From positions 704,501-768,500 of the forward strand of contig NZ_BMGI01000001.1 in NCBI RefSeq assembly GCF_014640115.1: a stretch of 64,000 nt of DNA. The letters run 5' to 3'. The notes under the pieces were generated by a model that saw nothing but the letters and a program-made list of their open reading frames with translations, was not told where the DNA came from and searched no databases. Both the position numbers and the translations under genes were made by a program. The DNA comes from Sinisalibacter lacisalsi. Lineage in GTDB: Bacteria; Pseudomonadota; Alphaproteobacteria; Rhodobacterales; Rhodobacteraceae. Below, piece after piece: positions 42,462 through 51,866 of the stretch; position 1 is the first letter of the stretch, and each line of letters begins with the position of its first letter.

Positions 42462-44329
42462 GCCAATTCCTCCTCGGGGTCGATACAGCGCACGGTGTGG
42501 GTTTCGGTGCCCGCGAGCGGTATCTCGCCCGCGCGGCAGGCCTCGGTCGCCTTTTCGCAGCGCGGAGCGAAGGCGCAGCCGGGCGGCAACTCGTGCACCA
42601 CCGGCGGCAGACCGGGGATCGCCTCGAGCCGGCGCTTGCCGCCGCCGAGTTCGGGCACGCAGGCCATGAGCTTCTTGGTATAGGGGTGTGCGGGGTGTTC
42701 GAGAATGGTCTCGGTCGGACCTTCCTCGACGATCCGGCCGCCATACATCACCGCCACCCGGTCGCACAATTGCGCCACCACGCCGAAATCATGGGTGATG
42801 AAGATGATCGCCAGCCCCCGTTCACGGCGCAGATCGTCGAGCAGGCTCAGGATCTGCGCCTGCACCGTGACGTCGAGCGCCGTGGTGGGTTCGTCGGCGA
42901 TGATCACGTCGGGATCGTTGGCGAGCGCCATGGCGATGCCGACCCGCTGCCGCATGCCGCCCGACATCTCGTGCGGATAGTTGTGAATGCGGCTCTCGGG
43001 GTTCGGGATGCGCACGGATTTCAGAAGCTCGATCGCCTCGGCGCGCGCTTGCGTCTCGGGCACCCGGTTGTGGGCCTGGATCGCCTCGATCAGCTGATCG
43101 CCCACGCGGTAGAGCGGGTGGAGCGTGCTGAGCGGGTCCTGGAAGATATAGGCGACGTTCTGGCCACGCTTGGCGCGCAGGCTGTCGTAGCTCGCCGCCA
43201 GCAGGTCTTCACCAGCGTAGCGCACCGCGCCGCCGGTGATCACGCCGGGCGGCGAGGCGACCAGCCCCATCACGCTGAGCGCCGTCACCGACTTGCCCGA
43301 TCCCGATTCGCCGATCAGCCCGATCGCCTCGCCCGGGTTCACGTGCAGCGAAACCCGGTTGACCGCGCGGTAGATGCGCGGGCCGACATGGAATTGCGTC
43401 TCCAGCTCCTGGATGTTGAGCAATCCCTTCTGGTCGGCGCGCGGCACGTTGCCGCGACGGTCGACGAGGGTGACGGCGCGCGGCCGGGTGAGGGCGCCCG
43501 AGCGCAGCCGCGGATCGAGCGCGTCGCGCACGCCGTCGCCCAGCAGGTTGATGCTCATCACGATCAGGAAGATCATCACCCCGGGCACGATCGAGGTGTG
43601 CGGCGCGGTGATCAACGCCGAGCGCGCCTCGCCCAGCATCGAGCCGAGGTCGGCCTGCGGCGGCTGGCTGCCGAGGCCGAGAAAGGAAAGGCCGGCGGTT
43701 TCGAGGATCATCCAGCCAACGGTGGTCGACATCGCGATCACGATGGTCGAGGCGACGTTGGGCAGAAGTTCCGTGAGGATGATGCGGCCGTGGCCCATGC
43801 CCGCAAGCCGGGCGGCGTCGACGAACTCGCGCCCGGCCAGTCCCACGGTCACGCCGCGGATGTTTCGGGCGAAGAACGGGATGTTGACGGCGGCCACCGC
43901 GATCAGCGCGTTGACCAGTCCGGGCCCGAGGGCCGCGACGATGGCGAGCGCGAGCAGGATGTAGGGAAAGGCCATCAGCATGTCGACGGCGCGCATGATC
44001 ACGTTGTCGGTGCGCCCGCCGAAGTAACCCGCGATGATGCCGATGGCGGAGCCGATCGAGGCGGCGATCAGGGCGGCGAAGATGCCCACGGCGAGCGAAA
44101 GCCGCGTGCCCCAGAGCAGCCGCGACAGCAGGTCTCGGCCGAGGTGATCTGTGCCGAGCAGGTGGCCCTCGCTGAACGGCCGCTTGAAGCGGTCGGCAGT
44201 GGAGATCGCGTCGGGATCGGCGAGGGGCAGGATCGGCGTGATCACCGCGAGGATCAGGATCGCGGAGAGCACCACCGCGCCCATCGCCGCCAGCCGGTTG
44301 CGGAACAACAGCTTGAGGAAGGAGATCAT
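42458..44329 (-). CDS. Peptide ABC transporter fusion protein: DppC-like permease plus DppD-like ATPase
   Basis: 623 residues in one uninterrupted frame from the ATG with AGGAAGGAG-like sequence shortly downstream on the plus strand and a 4-bp overlap with the DppB-like stop. Residues ~1-290 are a DppC permease ([19 protein letters not shown], about six membrane segments, EAA loop around [11 protein letters not shown]). Residues ~320-623 are a DppD ATPase: Walker [11 protein letters not shown], signature [15 protein letters not shown], Walker [14 protein letters not shown], and [16 protein letters not shown] at the end. A linker of ~30 residues joins them. Such permease-ATPase fusions occur in alphaproteobacteria. 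No frameshift or missing stop is apparent. Confidence 0.9.
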   Translation of the reverse strand: MISFLKLLFRNRLAAMGAVVLSAILILAVITPILPLADPDAISTADRFKRPFSEGHLLGTDHLGRDLLSRLLWGTRLSLAVGIFAALIAASIGSAIGIIAGYFGGRTDNVIMRAVDMLMAFPYILLALAIVAALGPGLVNALIAVAAVNIPFFARNIRGVTVGLAGREFVDAARLAGMGHGRIILTELLPNVASTIVIAMSTTVGWMILETAGLSFLGLGSQPPQADLGSMLGEARSALITAPHTSIVPGVMIFLIVMSINLLGDGVRDALDPRLRSGALTRPRAVTLVDRRGNVPRADQKGLLNIQELETQFHVGPRIYRAVNRVSLHVNPGEAIGLIGESGSGKSVTALSVMGLVASPPGVITGGAVRYAGEDLLAASYDSLRAKRGQNVAYIFQDPLSTLHPLYRVGDQLIEAIQAHNRVPETQARAEAIELLKSVRIPNPESRIHNYPHEMSGGMRQRVGIAMALANDPDVIIADEPTTALDVTVQAQILSLLDDLRRERGLAIIFITHDFGVVAQLCDRVAVMYGGRIVEEGPTETILEHPAHPYTKKLMACVPELGGGKRRLEAIPGLPPVVHELPPGCAFAPRCEKATEACRAGEIPLAGTETHTVRCIDPEEELA

Positions 44330-45273
44330 GTCTTGATCCTCGGATCGAGCAGCGATTGCGCCACGTCCACCACGATGTTGAAGAATACGTAGCAGGCGGC
44401 AACGAAGACGACGCCGCCCTGCACCAGCAGGAGGTCGCGCTTGAGGATCGCGTCCACCAGCATCCGGCCCACGCCGGGCCACTGGAACACGATCTCGATG
44501 TAGACGGACCCCGACAGAACGAAACCCGCCTGGATGCCGAGAACCGGAATGATCGACACCATCGCCGCGCGCAGGGCATGGCCCATGATCACCCGGCGCT
44601 CGTCAACGCCCTTGGCGCGTGCGGTGCGGATGTAGTCCTGCCGGAGCACTTCGAGCATCGCCGAACGGCTGAGGCGGGCGATCACCCCGGTGGCCACCAC
44701 CGCCAGCGCCGAGGCGGGCATGATCAAGTGGCGCAGAAGATCGGGCAGGTCGCCGCCGCCATAGATCGCGTACATGCCCGAAACCGGCAGCCAGCGCAGG
44801 TTCACCGCGAACAAGAGAATCATCATCATGCCGAGGAAGAACGAGGGCACCGAGATGCCGATGATCACGGTGAAGGTGATGAGCTTGTCGGCGAGCCCGT
44901 ATTGCCGCGCCGCGGAGACGACCCCGGCCAGGATGCCGAGCACCGAGGCGAGCACGAAACTGACCCCGGCGAGCACCAGCGTGGCGTTGAACCGGTCGAG
45001 GATCTCGTCGAGCACGGGCCGGTTGAGGCTGAACGAGCGGCCGAAATCGCCGGTCAGCATGTTGCCGAGCCAGATGAAGTAGCGATTGACCAGCGGTTGA
45101 TCGAGGCCGAGGTCTCGGTTGATCTTGGCCACGTTCTCGGGCGTGGCGTAGCTGCCGAGGATCGCGGTGGCCGGGTCGCCGGGGATCATCGCCATGATCA
45201 GGAACACGATCACGGTAATGCCGAGCAGCACCGGGATCGCGGACAGAAGTCGTTTCAGGATATAGGCGCCCAT
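44326..45273 (-). CDS. Peptide ABC transporter permease (DppB-like)
   Basis: 315 residues. N-terminus GAYILKRLLSAIPVLLGITV is the classic DppB/OppB start. GDPATAILGSYATPE follows, and the EAA-like loop around DYIRTARAKGVDERRVI is near residue 220. About six membrane segments. It overlaps the fusion gene by 4 bp and lies 122 bp after the substrate-binding-protein gene, a gap that carries two hairpins. It forms the inner-membrane pore with the DppC part of the fusion. Confidence 0.92.
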   Translation of the reverse strand: MGAYILKRLLSAIPVLLGITVIVFLIMAMIPGDPATAILGSYATPENVAKINRDLGLDQPLVNRYFIWLGNMLTGDFGRSFSLNRPVLDEILDRFNATLVLAGVSFVLASVLGILAGVVSAARQYGLADKLITFTVIIGISVPSFFLGMMMILLFAVNLRWLPVSGMYAIYGGGDLPDLLRHLIMPASALAVVATGVIARLSRSAMLEVLRQDYIRTARAKGVDERRVIMGHALRAAMVSIIPVLGIQAGFVLSGSVYIEIVFQWPGVGRMLVDAILKRDLLLVQGGVVFVAACYVFFNIVVDVAQSLLDPRIKT

Positions 45274-45309
45274 GGCACTCCCCCCCCGGTGTCGAAAAGG
45301 CGTCCCCCC

Positions 45310-45360
45310 CTTCTTGGGTCTGAAAATACCTCGGGGGGCGCGGGGGGCAGCGCCCCCCGC
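45310..45360. repeat. Dispersed intergenic repeat with hairpin, copy 2
   Basis: TTCTTGGGTCTGAAAATACC (45311-45330) is followed by GGGGGG and a perfect 9-bp stem (GCGGGGGGC at 45340-45348, GCCCCCCGC at 45352-45360, loop AGC). It is the same element as at 15207-15273. Here it lies between co-directional genes, the substrate-binding protein and DppB, not at a convergent junction. Confidence 0.65.
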
Positions 45361-45365
45361 ATGGG

Positions 45366-45389
45366 TCGGGCCGCCGAAAGGCGGCCCGA
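45366..45389 (-). promoter_or_regulatory. Hairpin after the substrate-binding-protein gene (GAAA on plus strand loop)
   Basis: A perfect 10-bp stem (TCGGGCCGCC at 45366-45375, GGCGGCCCGA at 45380-45389) with a 4-nt loop (TTTC in the minus-strand transcript) begins 6 bp after the stop of the binding-protein gene. No T-run follows, so an mRNA-stabilising role that gives more binding protein than permease is likelier than termination. Confidence 0.5.
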
Positions 45390-45395
45390 AACCGT

Positions 45396-46973
45396 TCAGT
45401 TCTTCACCACGTCACGCAGCAGCAGCAGGAACGAGGGCTCGAGGCCGAAGTTCTCCACCTTGTCGCTGGTCACGGCGTTCTGCTTCCAGTTCGCCACGAA
45501 GACCCAGGGCGCGTCCTCCTGCACGATCGCCTGCATCTCCTTGTAGAGCTCGGCACGGCGGCCCTGATCGGTGGCGACGCGCGCCTCTTCGAGCAGGGCG
45601 TCGACTTCCGGGTTGGAGTAGTAGCCAGAGTTGAAGCCGCCGGCCTCCGGCCAGGCCTCGGTGCGCAGCGCGAGGAAGGGCAGGGTGTCGGGGTCGTTGG
45701 TCATCCAGGCCATTTCGGCCATGTCCGCCTTGCCCTCGAGTCCGGGGTTCACCTCTCCGAGGAAGGTGTTCCACTCGTAGGTTTCGATCTTCACATCGAG
45801 CCCCACGGCCTTCAGATCGGCCTGGATCGCGGTGCCCATCGGGATCGGATCGAGCATGCCCGAGCCGCCTTCGGTGACGTAGAAGGTCAGCTCCGCACCC
45901 TCGGCCCCGGCCTCGGCGAGCAGCTCGCGCGCGCGCGCTGGGTCGTAGGGGTAGGGATCGAGATCCTCGTTGTAGGCCCAGGCGAACGCGGGCGGGATCG
46001 GCCCGGCAGCCACGTCGGCGGTGCCTTCCAGCACGTCGTTCACGATCGCTTCCTTGTTGATCGCGTAGTTCGCGGCCTGGCGCACGCGCTTGTCGGCGAA
46101 CGGGCCTTCCTTGGCGTTCAGGATCAGGAACCAGACGTGCGGCCCGGCCTGTTCGACGATGGTGAAATCCGTGCCCTCGAACTCGCTGAGCGCGGTCGGC
46201 GGCACTTCCACCATCATGTCGATGCCACCGGCGAGCATCTCGGCGACGCGGGTGTTGGCGTCGGTGATCGGGCGGAACACCACGGCGTCGGTGCCGGCGG
46301 GTTCACCCCAGTAATCGTCGTTCTTCTCGATCACCACCGCCTCGTTCGAGCGCCACTCGGCGAACTTGAACGGCCCGGTGCCGGCCGGGTTGCGGCCGAA
46401 GTCGGCGCCGTGGGCTTCGACGGCGGCGGGCGACACCATCAGCCCGGTCGGGTAGGCGAGGTTCGACAGGAACGGCGCGTAGGGTTCGTTGAGCGTGAAC
46501 TGCACGGTCAGGTCATCCACCACGGTGGTTTCCTGCACCGCCGAGAAGAAGAAGGCGAGCGGGAAGGGCCCGGTGTCGTGGTAGGGGTGATCCTCGTTCA
46601 GCATCCGGTCGAAGTTGAACTTCACCGCCTCGGCATTGAACGGCGTGCCGTCGTGGAACGTCACGCCCTCGCGCAGGTTGAAGGTGTAGACGGTGCCGTC
46701 TTCGGAAACGTCCCAGCTCTCGGCAAGGGCCGGCGCCACTTCCAGCGTGCCGGGCGCATATTGCAAGAGGCCCTCGTAGAGGTTCACGAGGATGCGGAAA
46801 TCATTCACCGCGGTCACCGCCGCCGGGTCAAGCGATTTCGGCTCGGCGATCTGGCCCACGATGAGCACGCCGGGCGGGGTCTGTGCCAGCGCCGGCGCGC
46901 CGAGGCTCGCCGCCATCGCCATCCCGGCAGCGGCCGCGAACAGGCTGCGCCGCGTCCATTCAATCGGTTTCAT
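45396..46973 (-). CDS. Peptide-type ABC transporter substrate-binding protein (family 5)
   Basis: 525 residues from the ATG at 46971-46973, preceded by GGGAGAGCCTGAC. A twin-arginine-like signal peptide is visible: TRRSLFAAAAGMAMAA, with cleavage likely after ALAQ near residue 36. The mature protein is an SBP family 5 member, with PKSLDPAAVTAVNDFRILVNLYEGLL near the start (given in part) and VRQAANYAINKEAIV around residue 305. It captures peptides or similar ligands in the periplasm. It is first in the transporter operon and divergent from the DUF1028-M20 operon across the inverted repeat, so the ligand may be an N-carbamoyl- or N-acyl-amino acid. Confidence 0.92.
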   Translation of the reverse strand: MKPIEWTRRSLFAAAAGMAMAASLGAPALAQTPPGVLIVGQIAEPKSLDPAAVTAVNDFRILVNLYEGLLQYAPGTLEVAPALAESWDVSEDGTVYTFNLREGVTFHDGTPFNAEAVKFNFDRMLNEDHPYHDTGPFPLAFFFSAVQETTVVDDLTVQFTLNEPYAPFLSNLAYPTGLMVSPAAVEAHGADFGRNPAGTGPFKFAEWRSNEAVVIEKNDDYWGEPAGTDAVVFRPITDANTRVAEMLAGGIDMMVEVPPTALSEFEGTDFTIVEQAGPHVWFLILNAKEGPFADKRVRQAANYAINKEAIVNDVLEGTADVAAGPIPPAFAWAYNEDLDPYPYDPARARELLAEAGAEGAELTFYVTEGGSGMLDPIPMGTAIQADLKAVGLDVKIETYEWNTFLGEVNPGLEGKADMAEMAWMTNDPDTLPFLALRTEAWPEAGGFNSGYYSNPEVDALLEEARVATDQGRRAELYKEMQAIVQEDAPWVFVANWKQNAVTSDKVENFGLEPSFLLLLRDVVKN

Positions 46974-47009
46974 GTCAGGCTCTCCCAGTTGGTTTGGATG
47001 GCCGATAAT

Positions 47010-47046
47010 TATCATGATTAATTGTTTCGGTCAATTTTTCATGATA
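47010..47046. promoter_or_regulatory. 37-bp inverted repeat between divergent transporter and hydrolase operons
   Basis: The arms TATCATGA-TT-AATTG (47010-47024) and CAATT-TT-TCATGATA (47032-47046) are 15 bp each, mirror each other at 13 of 15 positions and flank a 7-bp spacer. The element is AT-rich in an otherwise GC-rich region and lies between the two start codons (46973 and 47076). It is probably an operator for the GntR/FCD protein encoded at the end of the transporter operon. Confidence 0.65.
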
Positions 47047-47075
47047 GATGGAAAGAAGTGAATTTTGGAGGAGAC

Positions 47076-47741
47076 ATGACCTTTTCACTTCTTGCCCGCG
47101 ATCCCGAGACCGGCGCCATCGGTGGCGCCGCGGCGACGGGCAGCCTGTGCGTCGGCGGCTGGGTTCTGCGTGGCAGCCTCGCCGGCGGGATGAGCGCGAG
47201 CCAGGGCATGGCACCCTCCACCTTCTGGGGCGAGGATGTGCTCGACCTGATGGCTTCCGGACACAATGCGAAAAAGGCGATCGAAGCCGTGACAGGCCCG
47301 GATTCCGGCCGGGCCCAGCGCCAGTTGGCGGCGCTGCCGCTGGAAGGTCCGGGCGCGGTGTTCACCGGCGCCGAAAACACGCCCACGCGGGCAGAGCGCG
47401 TGTTCGATGGCGGTGTGGCGGCGGGCAACATGCTGGCGGGTCCGGAGGTGATCGAGGCGCTGGTCGATGGCTTCCTCGCGGCGACGGGCAGTTTTTCCGA
47501 ACGCCTGCTCGCGGGGCTGCGCGCGGCTGATTCGGCAGGGAGCGATTCGCGCGGGTTGATGTCGGCGGCGCTTCTGGTGCTGTCGCCCTCGCATGCGCCG
47601 CTCACCCTACGGGTGGATTACGCGGAAGATCCGTTGGACGCGCTTGGCGAGCTGCACACCCGCGCCACCACCGGCGATTACGGCAAATGGGCGCGGCAGG
47701 TGCCCGCGCTGGAAAACCCGGAGCGCACCTATGAAGGCTGA
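47076..47741 (+). CDS. DUF1028 family protein
   Basis: 221 residues from the ATG preceded by GGAGGAG. It begins TFSLLARDPETGAIGGAAATGS, with the family's VGGWVLRG and a GMSASQGMA segment near residue 45. DUF1028 proteins have an Ntn-hydrolase-like fold and are thought to be amidohydrolase-like, but no activity is established. The stop overlaps the start of the M20 hydrolase gene by 11 bp, so the two are coupled. Presumably both process the ligand imported by the divergent transporter. Confidence 0.87.
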   Translation: MTFSLLARDPETGAIGGAAATGSLCVGGWVLRGSLAGGMSASQGMAPSTFWGEDVLDLMASGHNAKKAIEAVTGPDSGRAQRQLAALPLEGPGAVFTGAENTPTRAERVFDGGVAAGNMLAGPEVIEALVDGFLAATGSFSERLLAGLRAADSAGSDSRGLMSAALLVLSPSHAPLTLRVDYAEDPLDALGELHTRATTGDYGKWARQVPALENPERTYEG

Positions 47742-48975
47742 CCGCGACTGGGGCGCGCACGCCGCCGCGCGCCTGGCCGAGCTGGCCGAGGTATCTGAAC
47801 CCGGCCCGGGCGTCACCCGGTTGCCGTTCACGCCCGAGCATGGCCGGGCGCTGGACATCCTCAAGGGCTGGATGGCCGAGGTCGGGCTCGAGGTCCACCT
47901 CGATGCGGCCGGAACCCTGATCGGCCGCCGCGAAGGCCCGCCCGGCGCGCCCACCTTCCTGATCGGGTCGCACCAGGACAGCGTGCGGGAAGGCGGTGCG
48001 TTCGATGGGATCATGGGCGTGGTGCTGCCGATCCTCGCGCTCGAAAAGCTTCGCGACGAGGGCGTGGATCTGCCCTTCGCCGTCGAGGTTCTGGCTTTCG
48101 CCGATGAGGAGGGCGTGCGCTTTCCCACCGCGCTGATCGGGCCGCGGGCGCTCGCGGGCACCTTCGACCCTGCGGTGCTCGAGATGAAAGACGCCGCCGG
48201 TATCCGCCTGCGCGACGCGATGCGCAGCTTCGGGCTCGACCCGAGCGCAATCCCGGCGCTCAAGCGCGATCCGGCCGGGATCATCGGCTATCTCGAAGCG
48301 CATATCGAGCAAGGCCCGGTGCTGGAGGCGGAAGGCGAGGCGCTGGGCGTGGTCACCGCGATCTGCGGCATCGAGCGCCATCCGGTGGTGCTCACCGGCG
48401 AAACCGGGCACGCGGGCACGTTGCCCATGCACATGCGCCGCGACGCGCTGGTGGGGGCGGCGGCGCTGGTCGGCGAAGTCGACCGGATGGCGCGCGCCGA
48501 GCCGGGGCTGCTGGGAACTGTGGGCACGCTGTCGGTGCTCCCGGGGGCGGTGAACGCGGTGCCGCGCGAGGCGCGCCTCACGGTGGAACTGCGCGCGCCC
48601 GAAGACGCGGTGCGCGAGCGGGCCGGGCAGGATCTGAAAGATTTCGCGCAACGGATGGCGGCCGAACGCGGCCTCGGGATAGACATGCACCGCAGTTATC
48701 ACCAGCCTGCCGCGCCCTGCGACCAGGCGTTATCGTGCATCCTTGCGGAGGCGGTGCGCGCCACCGGCGGCCGGGGCCTGGCGCTGCCATCGGGGGCCAC
48801 ACACGATGCCTCCGCGATGGCCGACCTTTGCCCGATCGCCATGCTGTTCCTGCGCTGCGCCAACGGCGTGAGCCACCGCCCGGAAGAACATGCCACGGCG
48901 GCGGACATGGGCCGGGCCATCGACGCGATCGCCGCATTCCTGGGAAGCCTCGAGCCTGCGCCCGTCACGGTCTGA
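47731..48975 (+). CDS. M20 family metallohydrolase (allantoate/N-carbamoyl-amino acid amidohydrolase-like)
   Basis: 414 residues. Metal ligands of the HyuC/AllC group are visible: GSHQDSV (~residue 80), the Asp in AFDGIMGVV (~93), FADEEGVRF (~125), the His/Glu region of YLEAHIEQGPVLE (~190), and the late SGATHDASAMA near residue 350. Such enzymes hydrolyse N-carbamoyl-amino acids, allantoate or ureidoglycine-type substrates with two metal ions. It overlaps the DUF1028 stop by 11 bp. The likely substrate is an N-carbamoyl or N-acyl amino acid delivered by the adjacent importer; this is inference. Confidence 0.88.
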   Translation: MKADRDWGAHAAARLAELAEVSEPGPGVTRLPFTPEHGRALDILKGWMAEVGLEVHLDAAGTLIGRREGPPGAPTFLIGSHQDSVREGGAFDGIMGVVLPILALEKLRDEGVDLPFAVEVLAFADEEGVRFPTALIGPRALAGTFDPAVLEMKDAAGIRLRDAMRSFGLDPSAIPALKRDPAGIIGYLEAHIEQGPVLEAEGEALGVVTAICGIERHPVVLTGETGHAGTLPMHMRRDALVGAAALVGEVDRMARAEPGLLGTVGTLSVLPGAVNAVPREARLTVELRAPEDAVRERAGQDLKDFAQRMAAERGLGIDMHRSYHQPAAPCDQALSCILAEAVRATGGRGLALPSGATHDASAMADLCPIAMLFLRCANGVSHRPEEHATAADMGRAIDAIAAFLGSLEPAPVTV

Positions 48976-49066
48976 AGGCCCGACTCGGCGGTTTCGCGAA
49001 GGCACAAGACCAGCGACCGCGCTGGCGCTTCCGATCCCGGAAGCGGGGCGCTGTCATCTCCCGTTC

Positions 49067-49096
49067 AAAAAAGGGCCGGAGCACGCGGCCCCGGCC
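49067..49096 (-). terminator. Intrinsic terminator of the universal stress protein gene
   Basis: On the minus strand, GGCCGGGGC (49096-49088) pairs with GCTCCGGCC (49082-49074), with one G-U pair, across a 5-nt loop, followed by C and TTTTTT (49072-49067). It begins 25 bp after the usp stop and has the full form of a rho-independent terminator. A second 8-bp stem lies at 49026-49045 (CGCTTCCG/CGGAAGCG), nearer the convergent M20 gene. Confidence 0.8.
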
Positions 49097-49120
49097 AGTC
49101 CTTCAGGGAGAACGAAACTG

Positions 49121-49960
49121 TCAGTGCGCCATCAGCACCGGAACCTGCGAAAGCTCCAGCATGTTGCGCGTTGCGCCTCCGAGGATCGATTCCCGGAACC
49201 GCGAATGGCCGTAGGCCCCCATCACGATGAGGTCCGCGTCGATATCCCCGGCATGGCGCGTCAACACGTCACAGACGCGGGGCATCGTCTTCGAAAGCAC
49301 CGAAACCTCGGGGCGCACCCCGTGGCGGCTGAGCATCTGGCTCAGTGAGCCGCCCGGGTCGGACCGCTCCGGCCCGTGCTGGGGCGGATCGACGATGGCG
49401 ATGTTGACGTTCTCGGCGCGCTGCAGCAGCGGCAGCGCGGCGCGAACCGCGCGCAACGCCTCGTTGCTTTCATTCCACGCGACGAGAACGGTGTTGATCT
49501 GTTCGGGCAGATCGGTGTCGTCGGGCTGGATCAGAACCGGCACATCGCCGTCGAACATCGCCGCCTCGGTGATCGCCTCGCAATCGTGGCCGCGGCCCTG
49601 GCCGTAGGGGCGCGAGAGCACGACGAGATCGGAAAACCGGGTGCGGTGCGCGACGAGCCCGTTCAGGGCCACCATCTGCGCCGATATTCCGGTTGCCGAC
49701 CAATTGAAGTCGGCGCCTTGCAGCATTTCACGGGCGAAAGCCTCGAGCCTTGTCGAATCCTCCCGTGCCTGGGTGAGATTGTCCTGAACGACCATTGCGT
49801 TTGCACCGGCATAGTAGAACCCCGGTTGCGTACGGTCGAGGCCGAGGCAAAGCACGTCGAGATGCGCGTCCTCGCGGCGGGCGAGATCCATCGCCGCCTT
49901 CAGAGCCGACGCGTTCAGGTCGGGGTCGGTCAGGATCGTGGTGATTGTCCGGAAGGCCAT
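49121..49960 (-). CDS. Universal stress protein, tandem UspA domains
   Basis: 279 residues made of two Usp domains. The first (residues ~1-145) starts FRTITTILTDPDLNASALKAA without a clear nucleotide motif. The second ends with GAYGHSRFRESILGGATRNM, the G-x2-G-x9-G ATP-binding motif. It is divergent from ccoN across 296 bp that hold two FNR-type boxes, so it is probably induced under low oxygen together with the cbb3 oxidase. A usp gene next to cco genes is common in this order. The function is stress survival and is not enzymatic in a known way. Confidence 0.9.
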   Translation of the reverse strand: MAFRTITTILTDPDLNASALKAAMDLARREDAHLDVLCLGLDRTQPGFYYAGANAMVVQDNLTQAREDSTRLEAFAREMLQGADFNWSATGISAQMVALNGLVAHRTRFSDLVVLSRPYGQGRGHDCEAITEAAMFDGDVPVLIQPDDTDLPEQINTVLVAWNESNEALRAVRAALPLLQRAENVNIAIVDPPQHGPERSDPGGSLSQMLSRHGVRPEVSVLSKTMPRVCDVLTRHAGDIDADLIVMGAYGHSRFRESILGGATRNMLELSQVPVLMAH

Positions 49961-50256
49961 AGCGAGCCCCTTCTTCGTTTAGTTCATTCGCCACGGTGTT
50001 TCGTGACGGCTGGCGGAAATCGTGCACCCGGCAGCCCCCGGTTTCCTTGACATGGGTCAATCTCCGCGCGGACTGCGCCGGAAGTCGCGCCCCGCGGTTC
50101 AAGGAGGTGCGGCGACAGGGCGCGGGGAGGAACACGAAATTGACATGGATCAAAGCGGTGCTGGAGGTTACCGTCCAAACCCGCGAAAGTCGACAAGTGT
50201 CCCCACGCTCGAAGTGTATGCGCAGTGGGGAGCTGGATAAGACAAAGGGACGTGAA
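49961..50256. promoter_or_regulatory. usp / ccoN divergent promoter region with two FNR boxes
   Basis: TTGAC-ATGG-GTCAA at 50047-50060 is a perfect palindrome of FNR/FixK form, and TTGAC-ATGG-ATCAA at 50140-50153 is a close match to TTGAT-N4-ATCAA. They are 93 bp apart centre to centre. The first is 86 bp from the usp ATG and the second 103 bp from the ccoN ATG, so each probably serves one gene under control of an FnrL-type regulator. Confidence 0.8.
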
Positions 50257-51852
50257 ATGTGGGATTACTTCAAACTTGTGGTATTCGGTCTGCTCGCTGT
50301 GCTGACCCTCTACCTCGCGAGTGAAGCCCGAGACCTGGCCTATCTGGTCGCGGCTCTCATCGGGTTTCTGAGCGCCGTCGTGGCGTTCATCGTTACGCTA
50401 CGGCAGATGGGTGGCGAACTGGCACCCAAGACCGGATACATGGACGGGCCAGTAAGGATCGGCGTGATCCTGACGGCGTTCTGGGGCGTGGTCGGCTTTC
50501 TGGTCGGCACATGGATCGCTTTCCAGCTGGCCTTCCCGCAACTCAATTTCGGCTGGGCGGAAGGTTACCTCAACTTCGGGCGCCTGCGCCCGCTGCACAC
50601 CTCGGCGGTGATCTTTGCTTTCGGCGGCACCGGCCTTCTCGCCACCTCGTTCTACGTGGTCCAGCGCACCACCGGCGCACGGCTCTGGAATGATTCCCTC
50701 GCGTGGTTCGTGTTCTGGGGCTACCAGATCACCATCCTTCTCGCGGCGACGGGCTACGTGCTCGGTGCCACCCAAGGCAAGGAATACGCCGAGTTCGAAT
50801 GGTACGTCGACTGGTGGCTCACCATCGTCTGGGTCGGCTATCTCCTGCTCTACATGGGCACGCTGATGAAGCGCAAGGAACCCCACATCTACGTGGCCAA
50901 CTGGTTCTACCTGTCGTTCATCATCACCATCGCCATGCTGCACGTGGTCAACAACCTGTCGATCCCGGTGTCGCTGTTCGGCTCCAAGTCGGTTCAGGTC
51001 TTCGCCGGTGTGCAGGACGCCATGACGCAGTGGTGGTATGGCCACAACGCCGTCGGCTTCTTCCTGACCGCGGGCTTCCTCGGCATGATGTATTACTTCG
51101 TGCCGAAGCAGGCCGAGCGCCCGGTGTTCTCCTACAAGCTGTCGATCATCCACTTCTGGGCGCTGATCTTCATCTACATCTGGGCCGGTCCGCACCACCT
51201 GCACTACACCGCGCTGCCGGACTGGGCCTCGACCCTCGGCATGGTGTTCTCGGTGATCCTGTGGATGCCCTCCTGGGGCGGCATGATCAACGGCCTGATG
51301 ACGCTCTCGGGCGCCTGGGACAAGCTTCGCACCGATCCGGTCATCCGGATGATGGTTGTTTCGGTCGGTTTCTACGGCATGTCGACCTTCGAAGGCCCGA
51401 TGATGTCGATCAAGGCGGTGAACTCGCTCTCGCACTACACCGACTGGACGATCGGCCACGTGCACTCGGGTGCGCTCGGCTGGAACGGCATGATCACCTT
51501 CGGCGCGCTCTACTTCCTGTTCCCGCGCCTGTGGAACAAGACGGGCCTCTACTCGCTCCGTCTCGTTTCCTGGCACTTCTGGCTCGCCACCATCGGCATC
51601 GTGCTCTACGCCGCGTCGATGTGGGTGACCGGGATCATGGAAGGCCTGATGTGGCGCGAAGTCGATGCGCAGGGCTTCCTCGTGAACTCCTTCGCCGACA
51701 CCGTGGCGGCCAAGTTCCCGATGTATGTGGTGCGTGGCACCGGTGGTATTCTCTACCTCACCGGCGCGATCATCATGGCCTACAACCTTTGGATGACCGT
51801 TGTTCGGGCACCGGCTGCACGGCCGGCGACCGCCGCGGCACCGGCTGAATAA
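50257..51852 (+). CDS. ccoN: Cytochrome cbb3 oxidase subunit I
   Basis: 531 residues from [11 protein letters not shown]; the frame stays open upstream to 49996 but that part contains the promoter. About twelve to fourteen membrane helices, with heme/copper histidines in [14 protein letters not shown] (~residue 115), [11 protein letters not shown] (~265) and [16 protein letters not shown] (~313). It is the catalytic subunit reducing O2 at high affinity and pumping protons. The A/P-rich tail is an ordinary extension. First gene of ccoNOQP. Confidence 0.96.
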   Translation: MWDYFKLVVFGLLAVLTLYLASEARDLAYLVAALIGFLSAVVAFIVTLRQMGGELAPKTGYMDGPVRIGVILTAFWGVVGFLVGTWIAFQLAFPQLNFGWAEGYLNFGRLRPLHTSAVIFAFGGTGLLATSFYVVQRTTGARLWNDSLAWFVFWGYQITILLAATGYVLGATQGKEYAEFEWYVDWWLTIVWVGYLLLYMGTLMKRKEPHIYVANWFYLSFIITIAMLHVVNNLSIPVSLFGSKSVQVFAGVQDAMTQWWYGHNAVGFFLTAGFLGMMYYFVPKQAERPVFSYKLSIIHFWALIFIYIWAGPHHLHYTALPDWASTLGMVFSVILWMPSWGGMINGLMTLSGAWDKLRTDPVIRMMVVSVGFYGMSTFEGPMMSIKAVNSLSHYTDWTIGHVHSGALGWNGMITFGALYFLFPRLWNKTGLYSLRLVSWHFWLATIGIVLYAASMWVTGIMEGLMWREVDAQGFLVNSFADTVAAKFPMYVVRGTGGILYLTGAIIMAYNLWMTVVRAPAARPATAAAPAE

Positions 51853-51866
51853 GGAGGGCCGGACAG

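Noticed and set aside
45366-45389. Hairpin as an intrinsic terminator of the peptide-binding-protein gene
   Set aside because: The stem is perfect, but no T-run follows on the minus strand and the permease genes of the same operon lie downstream; a stability element is likelier.
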